The notes beneath the pieces were generated by a model. The model was not told the origin of the DNA. It saw only the letters and a list, made by a program, of their open reading frames with translations, and ran no database searches. Both the position numbers and the translations under genes were made by a program. Shown here in pieces: positions 32,369-41,395 of a stretch of DNA of 64,000 bases. The stretch comes from Rhodococcus wratislaviensis (GTDB taxonomy: Bacteria; Actinomycetota; Actinomycetes; Mycobacteriales; Mycobacteriaceae). Within the stretch, counting starts at the first letter, position 1. Every line of letters begins with the position of its first letter. The DNA lies in the NCBI RefSeq assembly GCF_900455735.1, contig NZ_UAUI01000011.1:372001-436000 (forward strand), written 5' to 3'.

Positions 32369-33788
32369 GCGGCACCGGCTCTGCTTCTTCGAGTTTGGAG
32401 TGCTTGCGCGAGTAGAAGAAGTACACGATCAGACCGAGGATCAGCCAGATCCCGAACCGCAGCCAGGTCTCCCACGGCAGCGAGAGGATGAGCCAGCCGG
32501 AGAACACGACGCCGATGATCGGGATGACCGGCATGAACGGAAGCTTGAACGTGCGGGGGACCTCGGGGCGGGTGCGCCGGAGCACCGCGACCGCGATGCA
32601 GACGACGATGAACGCCGACAGGATCCCGATGTTGGTGAGTTCCGCGACCGTGTTGATGGGGAAGAACCCGGCCAGCAGCGCCGAACCGATCCCCACGATC
32701 CACGTGACCCGCGTCGGAACCTTGCGCACCGGGTGCGTCTTCGCGAACCATTCCGGGAGCAGGCCGTCCCGGCTCATCGCGTACCAGACGCGGGTCACAC
32801 CGAGCATGAAGGTGAGCACGACGGTGATGATGCCGACGATGGCACCGACCGCGATGATGTTCGCGACCCCGGGCATGCCGACCGAATCGAAGGCGGTGGA
32901 GAAGCCGCTCTCGGGGCTGATCTCGGTGTACTTCTGCATCCCGGTCAGCACCAGGGTGACCAGGACGTACAGCGTCATCGCGATGCCGAGGGAGTACAGG
33001 ATCGCCTTCGGCAGGTGCTTGGTGGCGTCCTTCGATTCCTCGGCGGCCGTGCTCATCGCGTCGTACCCGAAGACGGCGAAGAACACGGTGGCCGCGCCGG
33101 TGAACACGGCTGCGGTGCCGAACGGGAAGTAAGGGGTGTAGTTGGCGCTGTCGATGTGGAAGACGCCCAGCACGATGATGAGGACGACCAACGCGACCTT
33201 GATCGCCACCGCGACCGTCTCGAATCGGCCGACACTGCGGATTCCGCGCGAGAGCACCCACGCGGTCCCGAGGCAGAACAGGGCTGCGAAGACGTCGAAC
33301 ACGTGCCCGTCGCCGGTGCCCAGCGCGCCCATCATCCAGTCGGGCAGGCTGATGCCGATCTGTTCGAGGAGAAACCGGAAGTACCCGGACACGCCGATGG
33401 CGACGACGGCCGCCACCGCGATGTATTCCAGCAGCAGGTCCCAGCCGATGAACCAGCCGACGATCTCGCCGAGCGCCACGTAACCGTAGGTGTAGGCCGA
33501 TCCGGCCTTGGGGATCATTCCGGCGAACTCGGCGTAACACAGTGCGGCCGCAGCACTGGCGACACCGGCGATCAGGAAGGAGATCAGCACGGCCGGGCCG
33601 GTGACGGAATGCGCGACCGAGCCGGCGAGGGAGAAGACGCCTGCGCCGATGATGCCGCCGACGCCGATCGCGGTGAGTTGCCACAGGCCGAGCGATTTGG
33701 TCAGACGCTCGTCGGGCGGGGTGTCCTCGTCGACCTCGGTGAGCGGTTTGCGGCGCAGCATTTGGGTGCGCAACTTGTCCATCGACAT
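32361..33788 (-). CDS. APC-family amino acid permease
   Basis: Membrane transporter of 475 aa with about 12 hydrophobic helices. It has the family's first-helix motif IGVGGIIGAGVFSLAG and the FFAVFGYDAMSTAAEESKDA block after helix 5 or 6. The C-terminus is short and charged. ATG at 33788 has a GGAG-like ribosome site; a second ATG two codons later (33782) is possible. It is first in the minus-strand set leading to the methyltransferase and glycoside hydrolase. Its promoter region contains an inverted repeat (33813-33831). Substrate not predictable; basic or branched amino acids are usual for this subgroup. Confidence 0.88.
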   Translation of the reverse strand: MSMDKLRTQMLRRKPLTEVDEDTPPDERLTKSLGLWQLTAIGVGGIIGAGVFSLAGSVAHSVTGPAVLISFLIAGVASAAAALCYAEFAGMIPKAGSAYTYGYVALGEIVGWFIGWDLLLEYIAVAAVVAIGVSGYFRFLLEQIGISLPDWMMGALGTGDGHVFDVFAALFCLGTAWVLSRGIRSVGRFETVAVAIKVALVVLIIVLGVFHIDSANYTPYFPFGTAAVFTGAATVFFAVFGYDAMSTAAEESKDATKHLPKAILYSLGIAMTLYVLVTLVLTGMQKYTEISPESGFSTAFDSVGMPGVANIIAVGAIVGIITVVLTFMLGVTRVWYAMSRDGLLPEWFAKTHPVRKVPTRVTWIVGIGSALLAGFFPINTVAELTNIGILSAFIVVCIAVAVLRRTRPEVPRTFKLPFMPVIPIIGVVFSGWLILSLPWETWLRFGIWLILGLIVYFFYSRKHSKLEEAEPVPRA

Positions 33789-33812
33789 TGCCGGGCTCCG
33801 TTTCCCAGTGGG

Positions 33813-33831
33813 GTGAGATGCGGTATCTCAC
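33813..33831. promoter_or_regulatory. Inverted repeat upstream of permease gene
   Basis: GTGAGAT and ATCTCAC are 7-bp arms separated by 5 bases, 25 bp upstream of the permease start on the minus strand. A possible operator for an unidentified regulator, or a hairpin in the leader. Confidence 0.45.
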
Positions 33832-33892
33832 TCAATCACCTTTTCGGGCCGGCGTGGGCCAGGAACACGGGACTCGGTGGCCGTCGTCACCC

Positions 33893-33948
33893 TTGCAGGA
33901 ATACGGTAGGGGGGTATGGTAGTTCTCAGATAGGACATCGATACCCCC
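33893..33948 (+). promoter_or_regulatory. Copper-responsive promoter with CsoR-type boxes upstream of copZ
   Basis: A -35-like TTGCAG (33893-33898) and -10-like TATGGT (33915-33920) are 16 bp apart. The spacer holds a GGTAGGGGGGTAT tract. A mirror element ATACCCCC lies at 33941-33948. G-tract/C-tract pairs flanked by TA are typical CsoR operators, and csoR is encoded in the same cluster. The promoter should be released by Cu(I). Confidence 0.6.
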
Positions 33949-33963
33949 GAGAGAGGCAGATCC

Positions 33964-34170
33964 GTGAGCACCTCGAGCGTCACCGTCACCGGCATGACCT
34001 GCAACCACTGCGTGTCCTCGGTCACCGAGGAGATCAGCGCACTCCCCGGCGTCACCAACGTGAACGTCGATCTGGCCACCGGCAAGGTCGTCATCGACAG
34101 CACCACCGACCTCGATCCGAGTGCCGTCGCGGGCGCTGTCGAAGAAGCCGGGTATTCCGTCGCCGGCTGA
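33964..34170 (+). CDS. copZ: Copper chaperone CopZ (heavy-metal-associated domain)
   Basis: Single HMA domain of 68 aa carrying the Cu(I)-binding motif GMTCNHC at residues 10-16. It has the usual beta-alpha-beta-beta-alpha-beta length and ends GYSVAG. It delivers Cu(I) to the P-type ATPase or to CsoR in the cytosol. It starts at GTG 33964 with AGAGAGG upstream and is first in the copper operon behind the CsoR-type promoter. A 27-bp tandem duplication begins over its last codons and stop. Confidence 0.93.
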   Translation: MSTSSVTVTGMTCNHCVSSVTEEISALPGVTNVNVDLATGKVVIDSTTDLDPSAVAGAVEEAGYSVAG

Positions 34171-34210
34171 GCCGGCACCTCCAACGCGGCCGGCTGAGCC
34201 GGCACCTCCA
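34162..34210 (+). repeat. 27-bp period tandem duplication across the copZ stop codon
   Basis: A 22-base string beginning GCCGGCTGAGCCGGC occurs at 34162-34183 and again at 34189-34210. The first copy contains the copZ stop codon. The second lies in the leader of the next gene just before its AGGAGA ribosome site. GCCGGC inverted pairs within each unit could form small hairpins. Confidence 0.85.
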
Positions 34211-34226
34211 CCACAGGAGACCCACC

Positions 34227-35117
34227 ATGAACGCAACCGGCAAGTTCGCCGGATTCACCGTCGGCCTCGTCGTGATCTTCGGCGCCGCGCTCGCACTCGG
34301 GTCGGTTGCCGGCCCGGATGTGGCCGAGCCCGCCGCGCACACGGCCGAGGACGACGGACACGGAGCGGCAGGTCACGGCGCCGCCGCCGACCCGACCCCG
34401 GGCGGACTGACGCCCACTGCCGACGGCTACACCCTCGCACTCGCATCCGACCAGGTCACCGCGGGTGCCGCGGTCCCGGTGCAGTTCCGGATCACGAACC
34501 CCTCGGGGGTACCCGTGACGGACTACACCGTGGAGCACGAGAAACTGCTGCACCTGATCGTCGTCCGCCGGGACCTCGCCGGGTTCCAGCACGTGCACCC
34601 GACGCTCGACGCGACCGGAACGTGGAGCGTCCCCCTCGACCTCACTCGCGGCGGCGACTACCGCGTGTTCGCGGACTTCACCCCGGCAGGCGGCGAAGGC
34701 GTCACCCTGGGCACGGATCTGCGCGTCGCGGGCACCTACGACCCGCAGGAACTGCCGGCACCCGCACCGACCGCCACCGTGGACGGCTACACCGTCACAC
34801 TCGACGGCGTGCTGCGACCGGGAGAGACGTCGAACGTGACGCTCTCGGTGAGCCGCGACGGGCAGCCCGTTACCGATCTGCAGCCCTACCTCGGCGCATA
34901 CGGTCACCTGGTGGCGCTGCGCACCACCGACCTCGGATACCTGCACGTACACCCGGACGGACATCCCGGTGACGGCGTCACCGCGGCGGGCCCCGGAATC
35001 GACTTCGCCGTCACCGCACCCGGCGCGGGCGACTACCGGCTGTTCCTGGACTTCCAGCACGCCGGCGCCGTCCACACCGCCGAATTCACCGCCACCGCCG
35101 GACCGGAGGAGAAGTGA
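34227..35117 (+). CDS. Exported or membrane-anchored His-rich protein of the copper operon
   Basis: Protein of 296 aa. One N-terminal hydrophobic segment (about residues 8-30) looks like a signal anchor or signal peptide, followed by a His/Ala-rich linker ([16 protein letters not shown]). The rest looks like two related beta-sandwich repeats, each with an HVHP motif: [12 protein letters not shown] near 130 and [12 protein letters not shown] near 245. Paired HVHP sites suggest extracytoplasmic copper binding. ATG at 34227 with AGGAGA upstream. The stop shares one base with the copA ATG (TGATG). It probably buffers or hands copper on outside the membrane; exact function not established. Confidence 0.8.
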   Translation: MNATGKFAGFTVGLVVIFGAALALGSVAGPDVAEPAAHTAEDDGHGAAGHGAAADPTPGGLTPTADGYTLALASDQVTAGAAVPVQFRITNPSGVPVTDYTVEHEKLLHLIVVRRDLAGFQHVHPTLDATGTWSVPLDLTRGGDYRVFADFTPAGGEGVTLGTDLRVAGTYDPQELPAPAPTATVDGYTVTLDGVLRPGETSNVTLSVSRDGQPVTDLQPYLGAYGHLVALRTTDLGYLHVHPDGHPGDGVTAAGPGIDFAVTAPGAGDYRLFLDFQHAGAVHTAEFTATAGPEEK

Positions 35118-37387
35118 TGACCCGCTCGACCGACCTCGCGGCACCGCCCGATTCCCAGATCGAACTGGCCATCGGCGGAATGACCTGCGCGTCGTGCGCC
35201 AACCGCATCGAGCGCAAGCTGAACAAACTCGACGGCGTCACCGCGACCGTCAACTACGCGACGGAGAAGGCCCGCGTCCATTACGACGCCGCCGACGTCT
35301 CGCCCGAAGACCTCGTCGCCACGGTCGAGCAGGCCGGGTACACGGCGCGACTGCCCGAGGTGAAGCCCCCGGCCCCGGAGGAGGAGGACCCGGCGGCGGA
35401 ACTGCGGCAGCGGCTGCTCGTGTCCGCGGTGCTGACGGTCCCCGTCATCGCGATGGCGATGATCCCGGCGCTGCAGTTCACCAACTGGCAGTGGCTCTCG
35501 CTCACCCTCGCGGCCCCGGTCGTGGTCTGGGGTGCGTGGCCGTTCCACAAAGCCGCCTGGACCAACCTGCGGCACGGCACCGCGACCATGGACACCCTGG
35601 TGTCGATGGGCACGCTGGCCGCGTTCGGCTGGTCGCTGTACGCACTGTTCTGGGGCACGGCAGGCATGCCGGGGATGACGCACCCGTTCGAGCTCACGAT
35701 CGCGCGGGTCGACGGCACCGGCAACATCTATCTGGAGGCCGCGGCCGGCGTCACCACGTTCATCCTGGCCGGCCGCTACTTCGAAGCCCGCGCCAAACGC
35801 CGGGCGGGAGCGGCACTGCGGGCGCTGCTCGAACTGGGCGCCAAGGAAGTGTCGGTACTGCGTGACGGCACCGAACAGCTGATCGGCATCGACCAGCTCG
35901 AGGTCGGCGACCTCTTCGTGGTCCGTCCCGGCGAGAAGATCGCCACCGACGGCGTCGTCGTCGAAGGTTCGTCGGCGGTGGACGCGTCGATGCTGACCGG
36001 TGAATCCGTGCCGGTCGAGGTGTCGCCGGACTCCGAGGTGGCGGGTGCGACGGTCAACGTCGGCGGTCGAATCGTGGTTCGCGCCAGCCGGATCGGAGCC
36101 GACACCCAGCTCGCGCAGATGGCGTGGATGGTCGAGGACGCGCAGACCGGCAAGGCCGAGGTGCAACGCCTGGCCGACCGGATCTCCGGCATCTTCGTCC
36201 CGATCGTGATCGCATTGTCGGTCGCGACCCTCGGTTTCTGGATCGGCACCGGCGGTTCGGTCGCCGCCGCGTTCACCGCCGCGGTCGCCGTCCTGATCAT
36301 CGCGTGCCCGTGTGCGCTCGGACTCGCCACCCCGACCGCCCTCATGGTGGGCACGGGACGCGGAGCCCAGCTGGGCATCCTGATCAAGGGACCCGAAGTT
36401 CTGGAATCGACCCGGCGAGTCGACACGGTGGTGGTCGACAAGACCGGCACCGTCACCACCGGCACGATGTCGCTGCACGACGTGATCGCCGCGGACGGCC
36501 AGGACGGGGAGCAGGTTCTGCGGTTCGCCGGCGCACTCGAGGACGCGTCCGAGCATCCCATCGCACGGGCGATCACCCGCGCGGCACGGGACCGGTTCAC
36601 GACGCTGCCCGACGTCGAACAGTTCACCAACATCGCGGGACTCGGCGTCCAGGGCATGATCGACGGACACGCGGTGGTCATCGGCCGCGCGAAACTGCTC
36701 CGCGACTGGTCGCTGCACCTCACCACGGAACTCCGGCGCGCCGTCGACGCGGCGGAGTCGGAAGGCAAGACGGCCGTCGGGATCGGCTGGGACGGCCAGT
36801 CGCGCGGCGTGCTCGTGGTCGCCGACACCGTGAAGCCGACGTCACGCGAGGCGGTGGCGCAGTTCCGCGAACTGGGCCTCACCCCGATCATGCTCACCGG
36901 CGACAACAATTCCGCGGCCCGGGCGATCGCCGCCCAGGTCGGCATCGGCGAAGTGATCGCGGAGGTACTGCCCCAGGACAAGGTCGACGTGATCAAGCGT
37001 CTGCAGGCCGATGGCAAGGTGGTCGCGATGGTCGGCGACGGGGTCAACGACGCCGCCGCTCTCGCGCAGGCCGACCTCGGTCTCGCCATGGGAACCGGCA
37101 CGGACGTGGCCATCGAGGCCAGCGACCTCACGCTGGTGCGCGGCGACCTGCGGGCCGCGGCCGACGCGATCCGGTTGTCGCGCAGGACGTTGAGCACGAT
37201 CAAGGGCAACCTGTTCTGGGCCTTCGCCTACAACGTCGCGGCGTTGCCACTGGCGGCGGCGGGCCTGCTCAACCCCATGCTGGCCGGCGCCGCCATGGCA
37301 TTCTCATCGGTGTTCGTCGTGAGCAACAGCCTGCGACTGCGCCGCTTCCAGCCCCTGACCACTCCCACCCGAGGGGAACACTCATGA
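35117..37387 (+). CDS. copA: Cu(I)-exporting P1B-type ATPase CopA
   Basis: Inner-membrane copper efflux pump of 756 aa. In order: N-terminal HMA domain with GMTCASC (about residues 17-23), membrane helices, actuator motif TGES, the Cu(I) transmembrane motif CPC in [12 protein letters not shown], phosphorylation motif DKTGT, the HP motif in [18 protein letters not shown], and two terminal helices. These are the full signatures of CopA. ATG at 35117 follows GGAGGAG at good spacing; an in-frame GTG lies one codon upstream. The stop overlaps the csoR start (ATGA), so pump and regulator are translationally coupled. Confidence 0.96.
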   Translation: MTRSTDLAAPPDSQIELAIGGMTCASCANRIERKLNKLDGVTATVNYATEKARVHYDAADVSPEDLVATVEQAGYTARLPEVKPPAPEEEDPAAELRQRLLVSAVLTVPVIAMAMIPALQFTNWQWLSLTLAAPVVVWGAWPFHKAAWTNLRHGTATMDTLVSMGTLAAFGWSLYALFWGTAGMPGMTHPFELTIARVDGTGNIYLEAAAGVTTFILAGRYFEARAKRRAGAALRALLELGAKEVSVLRDGTEQLIGIDQLEVGDLFVVRPGEKIATDGVVVEGSSAVDASMLTGESVPVEVSPDSEVAGATVNVGGRIVVRASRIGADTQLAQMAWMVEDAQTGKAEVQRLADRISGIFVPIVIALSVATLGFWIGTGGSVAAAFTAAVAVLIIACPCALGLATPTALMVGTGRGAQLGILIKGPEVLESTRRVDTVVVDKTGTVTTGTMSLHDVIAADGQDGEQVLRFAGALEDASEHPIARAITRAARDRFTTLPDVEQFTNIAGLGVQGMIDGHAVVIGRAKLLRDWSLHLTTELRRAVDAAESEGKTAVGIGWDGQSRGVLVVADTVKPTSREAVAQFRELGLTPIMLTGDNNSAARAIAAQVGIGEVIAEVLPQDKVDVIKRLQADGKVVAMVGDGVNDAAALAQADLGLAMGTGTDVAIEASDLTLVRGDLRAAADAIRLSRRTLSTIKGNLFWAFAYNVAALPLAAAGLLNPMLAGAAMAFSSVFVVSNSLRLRRFQPLTTPTRGEHS

Positions 37388-37704
37388 CCGAGCAACCGAA
37401 CACCGACCACGACCACACGGCCGGCCACGGGTACATCAGCGCCAAGGACGACTACCTCAAGCGCCTGCGCCGCATCGAGGGCCAGGCGCGGGGACTCCAG
37501 CGGATGGTCGAGGACGAGAAGTACTGCATCGACATCCTCACCCAGGTCTCCGCGATGACCAAGGCGCTGCAGGCCGTGGCGCTGGGTCTGCTCGAAGACC
37601 ACATCAGCCACTGCGTCGTCGACGCCGCCGTCGCGGGCGGCTCCGAGGCCGACGCGAAGATCAAGGAAGCCACCGACGCCATCGCACGACTGGTGCGTTC
37701 CTGA
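37384..37704 (+). CDS. csoR: Copper-sensing repressor CsoR
   Basis: All-helical Cu(I) sensor of 106 aa. The Cys-His-Cys ligand set is visible as C48 (KYCIDIL), H73 and C77 (DHISHC). The conserved [17 protein letters not shown] region lies at about 25-41. The N-terminus is His-rich. It represses copper genes until Cu(I) binds. Encoded inside the operon it probably controls, via the G-tract/C-tract site upstream of copZ, which gives autoregulation. It overlaps copA by 4 bp. Confidence 0.95.
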   Translation: MTEQPNTDHDHTAGHGYISAKDDYLKRLRRIEGQARGLQRMVEDEKYCIDILTQVSAMTKALQAVALGLLEDHISHCVVDAAVAGGSEADAKIKEATDAIARLVRS

Positions 37705-37740
37705 AACCAGACCACGAGAGCAGCTTCCGAGGGAGCAGGC

Positions 37741-39801
37741 ATGTCTCACGATCATCAGCAGCAGGAAATGGAACGGGTCCGGCACACCGACCACGCTGAT
37801 CGGCACGCCGGTCACGGCGCGCACGGCGAGGTGTTCCGGCAGAAATTCTGGATCAGCCTCGCACTGTCGGTGCCGGTGGTGGTGTTCAGCCACATGTTCG
37901 CCGACCTCCTCGGCTACACCGTCCCCGACTTCCCCGGTGCGTCGTTGATTCCGCCGGTGGTCGGCACCGCGATCTTCTTCTACGGGGGCGCGCCGTTCCT
38001 CACCGGCGCGTGGGGTGAGCTGAAGTCGCGACGGCCCGGCATGATGCTGCTGATCGGCATGGCGATCACGGTCGCGTTCGTCGCGTCGTGGATCACGACC
38101 CTGCAGATCGGCGGGTTCAACCTCGACTTCTGGTGGGAGCTGGCGCTTCTCATCGTCATCATGCTGCTCGGCCACTGGCTGGAGATGCGGGCGCTGGGGT
38201 CGGCGTCCGGCGCCCTCGACGCACTCGCCGCGCTGCTGCCGGACACCGCCGACAGGGTCACCGACGACGGTGTCACCGAGGTGCCCGTCTCCGAACTCGC
38301 CACCGGCGACCTGGTGCTGGTGCGGGCCGGTGGTCGCATCCCCGCCGACGGCACCGTCGAGGACGGCCGCGCGGAGGTCGACGAATCGATGATCACCGGC
38401 GAATCCAACCCTGTCCCACGGTCGGTCGGCGACACCGTGGTGGCCGGCACCGTCGCCACCGACAGCGCGCTGCGAATCCAGGTGGGCGCGGTGGGGGAGG
38501 ACACCGCCCTCGCCGGCATCCAGCGGCTGGTCGCCGACGCGCAGTCCTCCTCGTCCCGGGCGCAGGCCCTCGCCGACCGCGCCGCGGCGTTCCTGTTCTA
38601 CTTCGCTTCGATCGCAGGGCTTCTCACGTTCGTGGTGTGGTCGCTGCTCGGCAACGTGGACGAGGCCGTGGTGCGGACCGTCACCGTTCTGGTGATCGCC
38701 TGCCCGCACGCACTCGGTCTGGCGATACCCCTCGTGATCGCCATCTCCACCGAGCGTGCCGCGAAGGCCGGTGTCCTGGTGAAGGACCGGCTGGCGCTCG
38801 AACGCATGCGCAACGTCGACGTCGTCCTGTTCGACAAGACCGGCACCCTGACCCAGGGCAAGCACGTCGTCACCGGGGTGGTCACCACCGCGGGTGTCAC
38901 CGAGACCGAACTGCTCGCGCTCGCCGGCGCCGTGGAGGCCGACAGCGAGCACCCGGTCGCGCGGGCCATCGTCGCCGAGGCGGCAGCGACGGTGCCCTGG
39001 GACGAGCGGCGCACCGCGTCCGACTTCCGGTCGCTGCCCGGACGTGGGGTGCGCGCAGACGTCGACGGCATACCCGTAGAGGTGGGCGGGCCGGCGATGC
39101 TCGCGGAGCTGAACGTGACAGTCCCCGAAGACGTTGCCGCGCAGACGACACGGTGGGTCGAGCGCGGCGCCTCCATCCTCCACCTCGTCCGCGACGGCGC
39201 GGTGCTCGGCGCGGTGGCGCTCGAGGACGCCGTCCGCGAGGAGTCCCGGCAGGCGATCGACGCCCTGCACGAGCGCGGTGTGAAGGTCGCGATGATCACC
39301 GGAGACGCCCGTCAGGTGGCCGACGCCGTCGCCGCCGATCTCGGTATCGACGAAGCGTTCGCCGACGTGCTACCGGAGAACAAGGACGCCGAGGTGGCCG
39401 CCCTCCAGGCCCGCGGTCACCGGGTGGCGATGGTCGGCGACGGCGTCAACGACGCGCCTGCGCTCGCCCGCGCGGATGTCGGCGTCGCGATCGGCGCCGG
39501 CACGGACGTCGCCATCGAGTCGGCGGGTGTCGTCCTCGCCGCCGACGATCCCCGCGCCGTCCTCTCGATCATCGACCTGTCCCAGGCGAGCTACCGCAAG
39601 ATGTGGCAGAACCTGGTGTGGGCCACCGGCTACAACGTCATTGCCGTCCCTCTGGCCGCCGGTGTCCTCGCGTTCGCCGGGGTCGCGATTTCACCCGCGG
39701 TCGCGGCGATCCTGATGTCCGTGTCCACCATCGTCGTCGCACTCAACGCGCAGCTGCTGCGACGACTCGATCTGGATCCGGAACGGCTGAGCCGACACTG
39801 A
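37741..39801 (+). CDS. copB: CopB-like P1B-type copper-transporting ATPase (CPH motif)
   Basis: Second copper pump, 686 aa. It lacks an N-terminal HMA domain and instead starts with a His-rich tail (SHDHQQQ, HTDHADRHAGHGAHG). The transmembrane metal motif is CPH (IACPHALGLAIP), the CopB/P1B-3 signature, against CPC in CopA. TGES, DKTGT, SEHPVARA and GDGVNDAPAL are all present. A GAGGGAGC ribosome site precedes ATG 37741, 36 bp after csoR, so it is probably in the same operon. It likely adds Cu(II) or Cu(I) export of different affinity. Confidence 0.92.
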   Translation: MSHDHQQQEMERVRHTDHADRHAGHGAHGEVFRQKFWISLALSVPVVVFSHMFADLLGYTVPDFPGASLIPPVVGTAIFFYGGAPFLTGAWGELKSRRPGMMLLIGMAITVAFVASWITTLQIGGFNLDFWWELALLIVIMLLGHWLEMRALGSASGALDALAALLPDTADRVTDDGVTEVPVSELATGDLVLVRAGGRIPADGTVEDGRAEVDESMITGESNPVPRSVGDTVVAGTVATDSALRIQVGAVGEDTALAGIQRLVADAQSSSSRAQALADRAAAFLFYFASIAGLLTFVVWSLLGNVDEAVVRTVTVLVIACPHALGLAIPLVIAISTERAAKAGVLVKDRLALERMRNVDVVLFDKTGTLTQGKHVVTGVVTTAGVTETELLALAGAVEADSEHPVARAIVAEAAATVPWDERRTASDFRSLPGRGVRADVDGIPVEVGGPAMLAELNVTVPEDVAAQTTRWVERGASILHLVRDGAVLGAVALEDAVREESRQAIDALHERGVKVAMITGDARQVADAVAADLGIDEAFADVLPENKDAEVAALQARGHRVAMVGDGVNDAPALARADVGVAIGAGTDVAIESAGVVLAADDPRAVLSIIDLSQASYRKMWQNLVWATGYNVIAVPLAAGVLAFAGVAISPAVAAILMSVSTIVVALNAQLLRRLDLDPERLSRH

Positions 39802-39833
39802 CCCGCTCTGCGTCGACCGGGCCGGCGCCCTCG

Positions 39834-41318
39834 CTATCTGCTGTCGGTCAGTACTTCGATCTTGCGGGAGAGGCCGAACAGCACCGCTCCCAGAAGGACG
39901 GCTCCCGAGCCGACGAGGAGGAAGAAGGTTCCGGTGGAAATTGTCGTGAACAATCCGCCGAGTAGGCCGGAGAGCGTCGATCCACCGGCGAGGGTCAGGA
40001 AGAGCAGTGCCACGGTTTGCGCCGTGAATCGCTCGGGTGCAATGCGCGTGGCCAGTGCGAGTCCGACCGGTCCGACGAAGATTTCGGATGAACCGGCAAC
40101 GGCCATGCTGACGAGAACCAGGAGCGGTGGCACAGTCTTGTCGGGAAAGAACTGCGAGAGCAACAGCAGCAGGTAGGCGCAGCCGACCATGGTCAGCCCG
40201 ATGACGAACTTCGCGGACGTAGTCGGTTGGCGAGTACCGAGTTTCGTCCACAACATGGCGACGAGAGGGGTGAGCAGGACCGCGGAGACCGGGCTGATGG
40301 TGGTCAGCCAGGGAGCGGGTACCTGCCAGCCACCGACATCGAGATCGACCCGATCCTTGATGAACACCGAGATGGTGGTGAACTTCTGGAACAGGAACCC
40401 GAAGTACAGCAGGCTTGCGATCCACAGTGGGATGAAGCCCCTCATACGACGCTTCTCCGCCGGTGTCACGTTCGGCGAACGCAGGATCACGGTGAAGTAG
40501 ATGATCGCGGCGACGAGGATGACGGCGCCGACGAAGTGCGAGAGGTTGGTGTTGTCGACGAACCCGAGCTGCCAGAGGGCGACCACGAAGGCAGTCACGG
40601 CGGCGACGGCGGCGAACGCGTAGGGCAGGTGCGTGCGAGCGATGGGATTTTTGACGACGCCGGCCTCGGCGGGCAGGTCGCGCATCTTCCACGAGTATTG
40701 GATGAGCGCCCCGACCATTCCGACGGCGGCGAGGCTGAAGGCCGCGTGGAATCCCCATCTGCTCTGGGTGAATCCGGTGAGCAGCGGTCCGAACGCGGAG
40801 CCGGTGTTGATGGCCATGTAGAAGTACGAGAAACCGGCGTCGCGTGCGGGGCGATTGTCGGCATAGAGCATGCCCACTATCGACGTGATGTTCGTCTTGA
40901 GCGCGCCGGTACCCAGGACGATGAGCGTGAGCCCGAAGGCCAGGCCGGAGAGTCCGTCGAGTATCGCGAGAGCAAGGTGGCCGACGGTGATGACGACGGC
41001 GCCGTAGAGGACCATCCGGCGTGGCGCGATCAGCCGATCGGCGATCCATGCCCCGAGAATCTGGGACAGGTAGACCGATCCGCCGTAGGCGCCGACGATG
41101 CTGACCGCGGTCGCCGGCGCGAGATCGAGTCCGCCGTCGCTGAGTGAGTACAACAGATAGAAGCTGAGAACTCCCTGCAAGCCGTAAAAGCTGAAACGCT
41201 CCCAGAGTTCGGTGAACGCCAGGTTCCACAGACCCTTGGGTTGCCCGAGCGAGTCGGACCTCGTCCGTTCGACCGTGCGGTGGTACTCGGTTGCGACGCT
41301 CTTGTCGATCTCGGTCAT
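39834..41318 (-). CDS. POT-family proton-dependent oligopeptide transporter
   Basis: Membrane transporter of 494 aa with 12-14 hydrophobic segments. Near the N-terminus is FTELWERFSFYGLQGVL, the ExxERFxYYG signature of POT/PTR proton-peptide symporters. ATG at 41318 has AGGGAGAG upstream; the open frame extends 140 codons further but without family similarity. It lies 77 bp downstream of the flavin oxidase gene on the same strand, so probably one operon controlled by the divergent XRE-cupin gene. Substrate may be a dipeptide or an amine-containing conjugate. Confidence 0.88.
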   Translation of the reverse strand: MTEIDKSVATEYHRTVERTRSDSLGQPKGLWNLAFTELWERFSFYGLQGVLSFYLLYSLSDGGLDLAPATAVSIVGAYGGSVYLSQILGAWIADRLIAPRRMVLYGAVVITVGHLALAILDGLSGLAFGLTLIVLGTGALKTNITSIVGMLYADNRPARDAGFSYFYMAINTGSAFGPLLTGFTQSRWGFHAAFSLAAVGMVGALIQYSWKMRDLPAEAGVVKNPIARTHLPYAFAAVAAVTAFVVALWQLGFVDNTNLSHFVGAVILVAAIIYFTVILRSPNVTPAEKRRMRGFIPLWIASLLYFGFLFQKFTTISVFIKDRVDLDVGGWQVPAPWLTTISPVSAVLLTPLVAMLWTKLGTRQPTTSAKFVIGLTMVGCAYLLLLLSQFFPDKTVPPLLVLVSMAVAGSSEIFVGPVGLALATRIAPERFTAQTVALLFLTLAGGSTLSGLLGGLFTTISTGTFFLLVGSGAVLLGAVLFGLSRKIEVLTDSR

Positions 41319-41395
41319 GTCTCTCCCTGTGTTCGGGGAAGGGGGTGTGGTTCGTACCGGCGCCTCGGCGCTGAGCGCGTGCTGGTGGTGAGAGA

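Noticed and set aside
32256..34226. Long plus-strand frame ahead of the exported His-rich protein
   Set aside because: Antisense to the permease and overlapping copZ; the real start is ATG 34227 with AGGAGA.
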